64,000 bases of DNA from the NCBI GenBank assembly GCA_007844125.1, contig CM017567.1, forward strand, positions 3,467,660 through 3,531,659. The letters are read 5' to 3'. Position 1 is the stretch's first letter. Each line of letters begins with the position of its first letter. This document shows, in pieces, positions 50,170-62,059 of the stretch. The notes under the pieces were generated by a model that saw nothing but the letters and a program-made list of their open reading frames with translations, did not search any database and was not told where the DNA came from. The translations under genes and the position numbers were made by a program. Origin of the DNA: Sinonovacula constricta (taxonomy: Eukaryota; Mollusca; Bivalvia; Cardiida; Solecurtidae).

Positions 50170-50786
50170 AAGTAATGGAATTTGTGCGGAAAGGTTCGTT
50201 ACTCGAAAATAAGAAGAGCAGAGTGACGGTTCTTGTGCACTGCACTCCGTTCTAAAAACATCTATCCACCTGTAAAGTTTCAAGTCAATAGCTTTGATAA
50301 TGTAGGAGTATTGTGACAAACATCAAGTACGAAAATTGAACTAAGTGAAATAACAACAAAATCATGAAGTGTACAGTGACGGTTCTTGTGCACTGCACTA
50401 CGTCTCAATGAGATTTATCCATCTGTGAAGTTTCAAGTCAATAGCTTTGAAAGCGTAAGAGTATGCTCCGGACAAGAAAATTAAACAATGAGACATAACT
50501 CCAAAATCATGAAGTACAGAGTTACGGTTCCTGCACACTGCACTTCGTCTCAATAAGACATAACTGTGTATCAAGTTTCAAGTCAATAGCTTTAATAATG
50601 TAGGAGTTGTGCTCCGGGAAAGCTAATTTAAACAAGGGAAATTACTCCAAAATCATAAAGTACTCCATCTTAAGTCAATAGCTGTGAAATTGCTGGAGTT
50701 ATGCTCCGGACAAACATTTGGCCGCTAGCCCGCCCGCCCGCCTTGGGATGATCCCATAATACGTCCCGTCTTCGATGGGCGTATAA
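50170..50786. repeat. About 150-bp tandem repeat with G+C-rich end, probable mobile-element remnant
   Basis: GTGACGGTTCTTGTGCACTG (50,223 and 50,376) and GTTACGGTTCCTGCACACTG (50,521) mark units about 145-153 bp long. Each contains TTTCAAGTCAATAGCTTT and ends near TGCTCCGGACAA. The block ends in CCCGCCCGCCCGCC and TCTTCGATGGGCGTATAAAG. The same boundary word (TATACGCCC, reverse) appears at 61,880, followed there by CGTCCGTCCGTC. This suggests an element family with a shared end. Confidence 0.7.
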
Positions 50787-50789
50787 AGT

Positions 50790-52490
50790 GACTTCTTTCA
50801 TTAACTAAATGTTGCTTTACAATATATTTGGTATTGCTAGATTGCACTCCTGCCCGAGGTAGACGGTAGAATGCACAACGTTCATATTAAACGTGAGTTA
50901 AACAGTAATCAAAATGGCATATGTATGTTCACGTCTTGGAAATGTCCAGAATTTTTCTCACACCCGGCTTTTTAACTCATGTTACAGAAAACAATAACAC
51001 ATAATAACCCTTGTATATAGCCTTTATTGTGCTGCTCTTACATCCCTTTTCTGACTCTTGGACTATAGGTGTTGTACATATGTCCAGATGCCAGAAGTCC
51101 ACGTTATTTAGCGCTTGCCAATGACATCACCGGGAGTGATAAATACAGCTTAAATGGGTTGTTGTGGTATTTATAGATTTCACAAATATTTCTAAGGCCA
51201 AGGTCTTATTAGCGTCCGTGATGCGTTTTCACAGCATCTCTCTATAGTAATTTAAAAATCAGCATGTTAATACAATCCAAAGCTAGAGCAACAGAGTATG
51301 CTTTAGAATATGTTTGATGGAATCACAAGCATTATAAAATGGATTACAGGATTCTGCTAGTTCATATATTATATACACAATCTGTTTTGAACATTTTAAA
51401 ACAGTTCATGAACAAAGTTACGACTGGTGTATACGCAGTCTTCATTTGTACGATATTTTACCTGTTAAAATAAATTTGAAACAAACATTTAGCAAGGATA
51501 ACTTGACTTTTACCAACAAAAAGAGGCGAGTTTATTTGTCAAACCATGTGCAAGCTGTTTATATTGGTAAAATCGTCGCAGCATGCGTCCACATGTACGT
51601 CAGTGACTTTGCCTTTTTAATCTTTTCTGCGTCATTTGTCAATAGGAAAATTAGTGTACGTGCACCGTAGAGACACAATTTATAAATGTCATATTTGATC
51701 CTCCGCCAATCCTCTGTGGTATACTTCTTTCTACTACTGTTTCATATTAGACGACTAAATGGCAAAGTGAAAGCGCAAAATTTGCTATAACGGAACTTTT
51801 TATAGGCAATATTGATCTGGCTTTATCCTCATCGTGGAGTCGTCAAACAATGCGTCTTCACTAAATCTGTGTGACATATACAATATCTCGGAGGTATAGA
51901 CATAAAAAGACTTCATAATAAAACTGCGAATAAAGGCGCTAATTTTGCTTAAAGCGAGATGTAATGGTATGGGTTGAATGGGAATGGTTGAAAGTATTAA
52001 GTGAATAATAATGCATTATGCGATAAAATACTTCAGAAAGCACATTTAATACAACAAGCCAGCATAAAGTGAATACGAGAATGAACTGTAAATTAAAGAC
52101 AGACATATTGTGCCATAATTGGAAATGTATTTTTTAAGTTATTAAGATATGCATTTAAAAACAAATATATTATAGTGGGGTGACGTTTGTTGGCTTCCGT
52201 TGCCAAGGAAACTCAACTAGTAGTCATGAAGGACTTTGCCGTTTTTAATTATGAATATGTCTGTGCAAAAGAAACTTGTCTAGACACGTTCACGACTTGT
52301 TGACAGCAAGAACACAAATGAAGTTGAATCATCACGACTGCAAAGATAAAACAACAGTCAAGGAAATGTGAACACATGAGAAATTCCCATTAGAAGTCCA
52401 ACCAGTATCAATCTGTAAACACAATCTGGACTGTGGTTAGAGTGTTTACAGAGTTAAAATTATCTTGACAAAGAAAACACCGATTCTGGA
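50790..52490. other. AT-rich non-coding stretch
   Basis: No convincing gene. The 74-residue frame at 51,446 is not recognised. Confidence 0.5.
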
Positions 52491-52502
52491 CAAAACATTT
52501 TT

Positions 52503-52660
52503 ACTGCGCTGGGAAACCCCACAATAACCGCCTATGGCCAGCCAAATGGATAATGGTGTAAAGTTGCTTCAACCAGGTGCCAGGAGCCCGTACGCACACC
52601 ATCTGAAGGATTTTCTCCGAGTCTTGACTATAATGTAATAAGACGTTAAACAAAAATAAG
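52503..52660 (+). repeat. Possible SINE-like fragment
   Basis: A G+C-rich patch (CAACCAGGTGCCAGGAGCCC) is followed by ATAAGACGTTAAACAAAAAT. That ending is of the kind seen in invertebrate SINE 3' tails. No head or target duplication was identified. Confidence 0.35.
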
Positions 52661-52700
52661 TTAAAAAATAAAATATATAATTTTAAACTACTTAAATAAA

Positions 52701-52889
52701 GCAGGAGAAAAAGCAATACGAAAATATGACAGAAAATTACATGAAAAGAGAACAACAGCAGTCACCGCTTGGTTTAAAACAGTTATACCGGTGTTATACC
52801 GGCAGGAGAACCAGCAATGAGGAAATATGACAAGACAGAACAACATGAAAAGAGAACAACAGCAGTCACCGGTTGGATTAAACCCGCTC
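52701..52889. repeat. 101-bp tandem duplication
   Basis: GCAGGAGAA starts at 52,701 and 52,802. Both copies run through CATGAAAAGAGAACAACAGC and AGTCACCG, with scattered substitutions. Confidence 0.85.
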
Positions 52890-52894
52890 AACTA

Positions 52895-55800
52895 AATTTG
52901 TAGTCTTGTAGGATTGTGTACTTTTTTATAACCCTCGCTTGTTTTATCCTCATGAAAAAAAAATCTCACTAACCTATTTGTTGCAAATGTGGTATCCCAT
53001 TATTAATCTTTTCCACAATACAGCTGGCCTAAAGATTTCTTCATCATTATGGTTGACAGCATCAACCAAATAAAAGTAAATCGGTAGTGGGCTTATGTAC
53101 TTAAAACCGACATGCACTTTAACTTTGGATAACAGAAACCTGGGAAAATGCAATTTTAACAGCGTCAACGTTGCTGAATTGTCTTTTTCATAACTTTTCA
53201 AAATTACTTTAGTTATAATAGTGTTTATTCAGATACATATGGATAATGGTAGAAGACAGTTTGAGTTAAATATTGTATAAACAATCCGACGTAAAATTAA
53301 TCTCATAAATAACTTTTGTGCTTTCACAGTACTTGACAATATCTCTGATCATAGATTTCATTGAAATTGACCAGGTGGCATACATTTTATGGAACAATGA
53401 AAACTCGAGACTTGATGTGATAGTACACGTGAGTCCCACAACACGAGTCAACTTCCTTCTCATTACGTAATTACATAACTAGAAGCAATTGATAGTGGCC
53501 AAAATATATTTATTGAGAAACACTTTTGTTCAAAGGATGTATCCGGCGCTTTGAAAATACAATTACAATTCTGAAATACAAGTAAACAATGCAATGTTAA
53601 CTGGGGAAGTTCATGCTTAAAATTGATTTTTGGTGTCCAAGATTTGAGCGAAATTGTCTAGTAATATGATTTCAATGACGTGAATCCTGTTTGTATTCAC
53701 GTCGTACTTATCTTCTTTAGAACCAGACACTAATGTGTATGCATCAGTTAGCCAGTGAGGTATGGAGTCCCATGAACCATATTAACCGATATAAGTACTT
53801 CGTAGTGTTTAACAATAAATTAGACTATAAATATTTAGACATATATACATTAGATACATTTTTACGCAAGATTTCAAAGCTATGTTTAGCGGAAATACAG
53901 CTGGGTCTGAGAAAGGATCAAACGTGATATAATTTACACTTCCTAGCCATTGGAGTAGTGATGAAATCGTCTAAGTTCATAGCATGACAACCGTGACAAG
54001 AACCTCTACATGAAAAAGCCGCTGGCACTGGTGCGCTATCGCGACATGTATTTAATTTGGGCGAATTTTGACATCGGTTCCATGTGCAAATAATATTTGC
54101 GATGGACTTTGACTACTGTTGAAACATGATATGACCAGACGAGCTGACATTATAACCTGAATGAAATCATTTTTGCATTACTTTTGATTTTTTTGCGTTA
54201 TATTTAAAAACATATATTTTCTTAATTTATAAAGCCGTATACATTGTATTTTGATTTTTATAGAAGCGTTTAAACGTTTACCAAGTAAGTAACTTTCTTT
54301 TTTAAAAATCCTTTCTCTCGTTTTTGCCACAATCTGCAGTATTTGCAACCTTATAAAACTATGTATAAAAGAGTTTGGAGGAATTCACGATTTTAAAAAT
54401 TTGACTAATTGCAAAATACTTATCATCGCTTTGATGAGGCAGATTCTTTGTACATAGACGGTGCAGTGAAATATGCAAGACGTAACACCTTGTCATATGT
54501 TTCAGGTTCTGTTGTGTCTTTCCCAAATCCACGGAAAATTATATACCATCTTATCTAATTAAAAACTTACATTACATATGATACGGCTGAAATTCGATGC
54601 CTACACCGTTGATCATCAAAACGTTTAATATCTTTGTGTCTGCTGAACGTGATAACATCGGGCGTGTACCACATAAATGAAATGCACTAACGCATTTGCT
54701 GCCGAACTTTTAACAGATCATAGACTTGAGAAATGGCAGATTAAACTTGTAATGTTTGGTATACAGATTGTTGATGTTGTTACTGTTAATAATCATTAAA
54801 GGTAATTTATGATGTCTGTTATGTTAAGTTAAATTCAAATATTGGTATATTTGTTTTGTTCAGAGACAATGAAAATTCAAAAGATTAAATAATTATTTAT
54901 GTTTCAGAATTATTTAATAAAAGCTACTTTCTTATGTGATGCTTGAAAAAGAAAAAAAACATTTCATAGTTGTGGTATTACATTTTTTCTCATCTCATTG
55001 TCATACTAGGCAAGAATATTCCGATCACCCTTTTAACCTTAGCTTGAATAATATAGATGCCATTCGGTCTGTCCGTCATCGCCGCTACTTGATCACCTGT
55101 TTCTATGGCAACGTGCGACCTCCATTCACATCGTTTTGACTCTGTGGCATTTCTGTATTTGCTTTAGTTTAAAGCTTTAACCAAATACCCTCGCTCCAGC
55201 TCATGTCTGTAGTGTTGATAGAAAAAGTTTGCCTACGAAAAACACTTCCTGGACTTGATATATAACCGAATCTACTCCTTACCTGATGTTTAAATTACCT
55301 TCTTTTGCATAACAAGGTCGTATCGTTTTACAATGTCTCAGTTTGTTGTCTTCATGGCATGTGTTAACATATCGGCTGAAATAGGGGCGCCATATAAATT
55401 GACATTTTTTACTGTGATAATTGTGAAAATATTTCAGATAATGATATCAAATAAAATATATTGTTTAGTCACACATGTGTCCCTCGCATATTTACGGAAA
55501 CTAGGAACGATTATGTCATAAAGTGTCTAATAATTAAAACCGTTTGATCGATTGTTATCTAACTTTTATTGCAGTTCTCTAGCGTGCATCACTGTCGTAT
55601 ATTTGTGCGAAATGTCATCATTGGTAGTGTTTGATGCACGATCCTTGACACATCGGCTAGAACTGATTATGGTGGTATGGAAAATAAAATGACCCCACCC
55701 CCACTTACGTCATTCCCTTAATTTTAATGTATTACAATACTTTTTGCAATCTTTTTGATTTGTAAACTTAAAAGAATCATGGACAAAATAGTGCAATATT

Positions 55801-56280
55801 TTTAAAGCTGGGAGGTTTTGTACTTATAGTAATTATTAATTACAAGTCAAAGGATTTTCAGCTCGTTCGTAAATTAATCTAAAAAAACCACAGTGGCGAA
55901 TAACTCGAAAGTCACTATTTATTACAGACAACTTCCTACATATCTTATTTAATCTATTCTGCTGTAATCAAAGTCACAAAATCATTTGTGACCCTCTTTC
56001 TACACCTTAAACATATCCACTGTATATTAAACAGTATCCGAACCATTTAATGAATTGATTGACATGTCTTTTAAAAGACAATTGACCACATGCAATACAA
56101 ACATGTGACGAATTAAATCACAGTGTGTAAACGGTGGTATACATTCTTTCGGTGATTATGTGTTGTACGTGTGCAAAGCAATCGTATATTTTCATTAACA
56201 GGGCTTAGTTGTTTAGTTTCAATTTATATATTTGCATAACTAATTAGAAATATTTCTGTAAACAGAAGAAAATAATAAGA
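52895..56280. other. AT-rich non-coding stretch
   Basis: Many short frames below 75 residues, none recognisable. No RNA gene or repeat above about 50 bp was seen. Confidence 0.5.
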
Positions 56281-56282
56281 AT

Positions 56283-56545
56283 ATATGACAAAGTCCTATG
56301 AGCATTGCAACATATACCAAACTCCGAAAAGGCACAGAACAAAGGTATTTCACATGCAAGCCAAGCTAAAAGTAAGAACAAATTTGTGATGAGTCATTTA
56401 ACGAAAAGAGCAAACCCCACAGAAGACGCCTTGGAACGGTCAGTCGGCAATATGGACCGACTGGTGTGCTTAAACCGGTTTTACAGAGCTCTAACCTCGC
56501 ACTTCCTGACGAGTTTCTCAAATATTTTTTTTTACCCCAGGATTC
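56283..56545 (-). repeat. Dispersed repeat family C, copy C4 (inverted)
   Basis: Reverse complement of 31,225-31,490 in full order: CCTATGAGCATTGCAACATA, GATGAGTCATTTAACG, CGCCTTGGAACGGTCAGTCGG, and AACCTCGCACTTCCTGACG. The 91-residue frame across it is incidental. Confidence 0.8.
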
Positions 56546-56549
56546 GATT

Positions 56550-57485
56550 ATGCTTCCTAAATATGGCTATTAAAAGATAACATTTTTAAAATATATTTCA
56601 TAAATAAAAAACTATATCGTATTTAATATTTAAACTATTTAATATTTTCGAAGGCACGATTTCCAAGAAACAGAGAACATACTATGTAGACAGCGCAACA
56701 TTATTAATGTTCATCTTATTATCGAATAAAAGTGTATCACGTTTCTTTGTTTTCTGTTGTGGTGAACGCTTACTCTTCCAGTAGCAAATTAGCTGTCATC
56801 CTACCTAATCTAAACGTTAAATGAAAAATGATATCATAGCTGAAAGTCGGCGCTGGTATCGTTCTTCTTTATTAGTCTAACAATTTTGTTTGTGCAGTTT
56901 TAACTAGATTTTACCACCTCTGCTATAAATTTAAAAAGAAGATATTCTGCTAGCTGGAATGCATAACGTAAACACATTTTCAGGAAGTATGTTGTTTATT
57001 AAAGCAGAATGTTTATCACTGATAGGAAGATTATGCACTAAAGTATACATGTCATTTCGAAATACAGATGGTTTTTGCTCATATGGTCTTCAGCATTGCC
57101 CAATAACAACAAACACACGTTTCCATTTTTATCGTCATCTGGACTTAATGCTTCTTATTACTTTTGCGAAATACGATCATGTTAAACACAACCATTCGTA
57201 TATATTTGTATTGTTCATAGTCTCTGGAAGTTGTAGACGGACACGAATCTACGAGTCATAAGTCTGAACCATTCATTGTAAATGTAACGTTTATGGTACC
57301 GCATCGTGAGTAAGCAATGCTTTACATTATATTAACATTCTTATAAAAGATTCGCTACCGATTTAAGACTATTTACAAATGTAAAAAAAAATATAAAAAA
57401 GTGAAGGTTTTTATTGAAATTACATAATGACAGTGTGTTTTTCGCATTGTCCTCTTCTGACTGGCAAACTTTCCTCGTGAAGGTG
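56550..57485. other. AT-rich non-coding stretch
   Basis: The 100-residue frame at 56,959-57,261 shows no known domain. Otherwise empty. Confidence 0.5.
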
Positions 57486-57489
57486 ACAT

Positions 57490-57665
57490 AAAGTCGTTCC
57501 AAGGCGGTAACTGTCGGGTTTTCTCTTATTGTTAAATGACTCATCACAGATTTTTTATCTCACTTTTACCATTGGCGTGCATGTGAATACCTTGGTCCTG
57601 TGTCTTTTCATTTTTTTATATGTTGCAATGTTCATTGGACTTTGTCATACATATTCTTATTTGAA
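57490..57665 (+). repeat. Dispersed repeat family C, copy C5 (3' part)
   Basis: Starts at CGTTCCAAGGCGGTAACTGT and continues with AAATGACTCATCACAGA and ATATGTTGCAATGTTCATTG, as in C3. The leading part with AAGCACCCCAGTCGG is absent. Confidence 0.78.
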
Positions 57666-57847
57666 AGTCAAGCTTGCCCAATGTGTATGGCAACAGCAAA
57701 TCAAGCTGTCTGCAAATTAACTTGCAAGTGAATACCATAAAATTTGAATACGTCTTTTTTCGCTCTATTTCTAATTCCATGCAAGATAATGTCAGGCACT
57801 CATAAGCAAGGAAATACTTTCTTATATATGTATTTTTATCTCTAATT

Positions 57848-57874
57848 GTATCTCGAGTTTAATCTAAAATGGTT
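57848..57874. repeat. Isolated unit of the 25-bp minisatellite
   Basis: GTATCTCGAGTTTAATC followed by TAAAATGG matches edge units of the array 350 bp downstream, and lies directly before the left duplicated flank. Confidence 0.65.
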
Positions 57875-58213
57875 ATAATTTTCCAAATTATGTTTTGCAA
57901 ACACATACATTGCACTATACTTATGTTGTAGATGGCAGGAGGACATGATAATCCACGGATATAGATAATACTAAGCGAAATGTCAGATTGAATGTCCACT
58001 TCGTGCATCTTTTATTACACATTATTATTCTTTTCAAGGTTTTTACAAAATGTGACGCGCTGGAAAATGAGAGTTAAATAAAGTGTGGAAGAATTTAAAG
58101 TGATATATCCATTAACTGCCATTGGAGATTCGAGCTAAAATATTATTTCAACATGACAGACCTGTAAGTCTGTAATTTTACTGTTCCAGATAAAATGCAG
58201 CATTCAATTGTTC
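57875..58213. repeat. Duplicated flank of the 25-bp minisatellite, left copy
   Basis: TTTTCCAAATTATGTTTTGC, ATCCACGGATATAGAT, AAGTGTGGAAGAATTTAAAG and GACAGACCTGTAAGTCTG occur in the same order at 60,178-60,500, with scattered differences and small gaps. Confidence 0.9.
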
Positions 58214-58223
58214 TATGTTTTTT

Positions 58224-59878
58224 CAAATAGTATCTCGAGTTTTTAACTCAGATATTAACTCGAGAATTTACCTCAGATAGTAACTCGAGGTTTGACCACA
58301 GATAGTAACTCAAGGTTTTACCTCAGAAAGTAACTCGAGGTTTGACCACAGATAGAAACTCGAGGTTTGACCACAGATAGTAACTCGAGGTTTGACCACA
58401 GATAGTTACTCGAGGTTTTACCTCAGATAGTAACTCGAGGTTTGACCACAGATAGTAACTCGAGGTTTTACCTCAGAAAGTAACTCGAGGTTTGACCACA
58501 GATAGTAACTCGAGGTTTTACCTCAGAAAGTAACTCGAGGTTTGACCACAGATAATAACTCGAGGTTTTACCTCAGATAGTAACTCGAGGTTTGACCACA
58601 GATAGTTACTCGAGGTTTTACCTCAGAAAGTAACTCGAGGTTTGACCACAAATAGTAACTCGAGGTTTGACCACAGATAGTTACTCGAGGTTTTACCTCA
58701 GATAGTAACTCGAGGTTTGACCACAGATAGTAACTCGAGGTTTGACAACAGATAGTAACTCGAGGTTTGACCACAGATAATAACTCGAGGTTTTATCTCA
58801 GAAAGTAACTCGAGGTTTGACCACAGATAGTAACTCGAGGTTTGACCACAGATTGTAACTCGAGGTTTGATCTCAGATAGTAACTCTAGGTTTTACCTCA
58901 GATAGTAACTCGAGGTTTGACCACAGATAGTAACTCGAGGTTTTACCTCAGAAAGTAACTCGAGGTTTGACCACAGATAGTAACTCGAGGTTTTACCACA
59001 GATAGTAACTCGAGGTTTGACCACAGATAGTTACTCGAGGTTTTACCTCAGATAGTAACTCGAGGTTTGACCACAGATAGTAACTCGAGGTTTGACCACA
59101 GATAGTAACTCGAGGTTTGACCACAGATAATAACTCGAGGTTTGACCACAGAAAGTATCTCGAGGTTTGACCACAGATAGTAACTCGAGGTTTGACCACA
59201 GATAAGAACTCGAGGTTTGACAACAGATAGTAACTCTAGGTTTTACCTCAGATAGTAACTCGAGGTTTGACCACAGATAATAACTCGAGGTTTGACCACA
59301 GATAGTAACTCTAGGTTTTACCTCAGAAAGTAACTCGAGGTTTGACCACAGATAGAAACTCGAGGTTTGACCACAGATAGTAACTCGAGGTTTTACCTCA
59401 GATAGTAACTCGAGGTTTGACCACAGATAGTAACTCGAGGTTTGACTACAGATTGTAACTCGAGGTTTGACCACAGATAGTAACTCTAGGTTTTACCTCA
59501 GATAGTAACTCGAGGTTTGACCACAGATAGTAACTCGAGGTTTTACCTCAAATGCTATCTCGAGTTTTAACTCACATAATATCTCGAGTATTATCTGAAA
59601 TAGTATCTCGAGTTTCTATCTCAAATGTTATCGCGAGTTTTACATCAAATGGTATCTTGAATTTTCACCTCAAAACAGTATCTCGAGTTTTGCTTCAAAT
59701 AGTATCTCGAGATGATTTTACCTCAAATAGTATCTCGAGTTTAACCTCAAATAGTATTTCGATTTTTATCTTAAATGGTATCTTGTGTCTTTTCCTCAAA
59801 TGCTATAACGAGTTTTTACCTCAAATAGTATTTTGAGTTTTTATTTCAAATGGTATCTCGAGGTTTTGTATCAAATGG
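58224..59878. repeat. 25-bp minisatellite centred on CTCGAG, about 66 units
   Basis: Unit AGTAACTCGAGGTTT followed by GACCACAGAT. A second main variant carries TTTTACCTCAGAT in the right half of the unit. Every unit includes the palindrome CTCGAG (XhoI site), with CTCTAG as the common lesion. The central 1.3 kb is homogeneous, while units at both edges (TATCTCGAGTTTTAACTCA-like) are diverged. Reverse-strand open frames of 25-residue period (containing VKPRVTIC) result from the period. Confidence 0.95.
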
Positions 59879-59879
59879 A

Positions 59880-60176
59880 ATCCATCTTCTAAACACATTA
59901 CAATGACGAAACATTTGAAACCTTCTAAAAGTTAACAAAGGCCAATATTGTTCTCGCCCTATTAACGTGACTCTGATGTCAGATCCTCCGGTTGTCTTCC
60001 GACAATCTACACTTTACGGCTTCCTTTCTCGCTGGTAATGAGATCGTATTGGTTTTCAGGGTGTCGCCAAGTTCTGTAAAACAGGGCATAAAAATACACA
60101 CAGGTTAAAGTCGTTGAACGAATAAGTTTTGCTAGAATTTTTCCCGGAACTTGAAAAGGTTTTGACAATTTATATC
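59880..60176. other. Unique spacer between minisatellite and right flank copy
   Basis: About 300 bp with no match in the left flank. No gene signal. Confidence 0.5.
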
Positions 60177-60177
60177 A

Positions 60178-60500
60178 AATTTTCCAAATTATGTTTGGCA
60201 AACACATACATTGCGCTATACATCTGTTATAGATTACAAAAGGCCATGATTATCCACGGTTATAGATCATACGAAATGTCAGAATAAATGTCCCCTTCGT
60301 CCATCCTCCTTTATACAGAATTCTTTTCGAGGCTTTTATGAAATGCGACACGATGGAAAATGGGAATTTAATAAAGTGTGGAAGAATTTAAAGTGATACG
60401 TCCATTAACTGCTATTGGATGTTCGAGGTAAAATATTATTTAAACTTGACAGACCTGTAAGTCTGTAATTTTACAGTTCCAGTTACTAAAAATTGCAGCA
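60178..60500. repeat. Duplicated flank of the 25-bp minisatellite, right copy
   Basis: Partner of 57,875-58,213, including TTTTCCAAATTATGTTTGGC and GACAGACCTGTAAGTCTG. No minisatellite unit follows it. Confidence 0.9.
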
Positions 60501-60595
60501 TCAGTTGTTTTTTTCGATGTTTGCTTGAAACTAGCTGTAGCCAAATTTTCAGTCCGAGTATTGAACAATGTAGACATTTCATCGAAATATATATG

Positions 60596-60672
60596 TATAT
60601 AAGCAAATAAAAAAAAACAATTAGATCTTTACCGGTTTTCTTTAGATCTAATAGTTTTTTATTTGCGTATAA
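60596..60672. repeat. Long imperfect inverted repeat
   Basis: TATATAAGCAAATAAAAAAA with AATTAGATCTTTA faces TTTAGATCTAATAG with TTTTTTATTTGCGTATA. Arms are about 33 bp, loop about 8 bp. A strong hairpin in DNA or RNA, of unknown origin. Confidence 0.75.
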
Positions 60673-60679
60673 ACAACAA

Positions 60680-61875
60680 GAAATGAAAACTTTTGGTAAA
60701 GTTTACCACGCAACATTTACATTGTTATTTAACAGAACATCTCATTTAATAAATATGCAAGTCCTGTTTTAATAAATAAATCATCATTCAAATCAACTAT
60801 CCATAAAATATTCTTAATACACAATTATTTACTCTTTATATATTTCCAGAACTGCTGGTCTATGCCTGTCTTTGTTGGTCATTTTCGATCATTGCAATGT
60901 TTTAACAGCTAAAAGGTTTAATGTTGTTTCGAGGGTTTCTTATTAGGCAAAATGTACCCCTATCTAATAATATCTCGATGGCGGACTTTTATGTTTCGCA
61001 TCAATGCTATTTGTATACTTAATGTGTGTTTAAAATAGTTTATTTCAACACGGATATCCACCAGATATTAAACTGTGACAAAAATACAATGATGTCTTAC
61101 TCTTAGCATTTCGACTGTATCTGCACACTATTGAGCCATTGGATAACTTTAGTTGTTTTTTTACTTAAAGGCCATTTGACATGATCGAGTAAATTTTGTT
61201 GATAAAACTACATAATCTCTATCTAACAAATGACATATTCTGGGTATCTAACCCCAGTGGAAAGTCCCTGAAACAATGCTTATAACCTGCCTCTGTACCT
61301 TTTACAACAGAATTTACTTGGCATAAAGTAATTATTAAATAAGCCCACTTCAGTTAATAGATGTCAGTTTGAAGTAGTGTAGCACTCCGTTATCTGATTA
61401 AAAGTGTTCACATGTGGCAAAAAGTTACAATGTATCACCTCAAGTAGTGTGTGGGGTGGGGGGAGGGGGGTTGAAACGTTGCACTTGACGCAACGTGATA
61501 GCAAGTATAAATGGAACAAATATACGTACAGAATGGTATATATAGCCGAGTTTATATTCTCTATGCGTCACTACTTCTGCCATCCTATAAATCAGCTCAT
61601 TAATGTATGCTTTCATGAATGATATTTAACTGATGCAATCTGACACACTATGTCCATTTGTGTCAAGAAGGAAGTTTTTTGGACAAAACGTGGATTTTTT
61701 CTTCCAACCGACAACATTAGAAGAAAGAAGTAATGTGCAGTCTTGTTTTAATTATAAGAAAAATCTTTCCTTAATATTCCTTTTTTCAGGTATCCTGTGA
61801 TAATTTAACTGCATAAAGTTATTGACAACTGGTTACTTCTAACTGTTTAAAATGGCTGTCATATTGTTGTTCTTA
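60680..61875. other. AT-rich non-coding stretch
   Basis: A G-run GGGGTGGGGGGAGGGGGG lies at about 61,453-61,470. No gene. Confidence 0.5.
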
Positions 61876-61877
61876 TT

Positions 61878-62055
61878 TTTATACGCCCGAAAAAAACATA
61901 TTAATTAATTAATCTGTTAATGTAAGCTTCGTCCGTCCGTCTGAACGTTAGAAGTTTCCCGTGCAGCTAACATCTTTATTCATTAGGATTTCTTCATATT
62001 TTCATGGCAGAGTGGTATTGGTGTGTAGATGTACATTCATTGTTTGCGCTTTGTT
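61878..62055. repeat. Probable end of a dispersed repeat related to 50.75 kb
   Basis: TATACGCCCG, then CTTCGTCCGTCCGTCTGAAC, then CATCTTTATTCATTAGGATT. The first word is the reverse of GGGCGTATA at 50,777-50,785. The rest is too short to name the element. Confidence 0.4.
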
Positions 62056-62059
62056 ATAG

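Noticed and set aside
58568..59474. Reverse-strand proteins with a 25-residue period
   Set aside because: A 25-bp unit read three times in three frames. The frames break at unit variants and no gene structure surrounds them.
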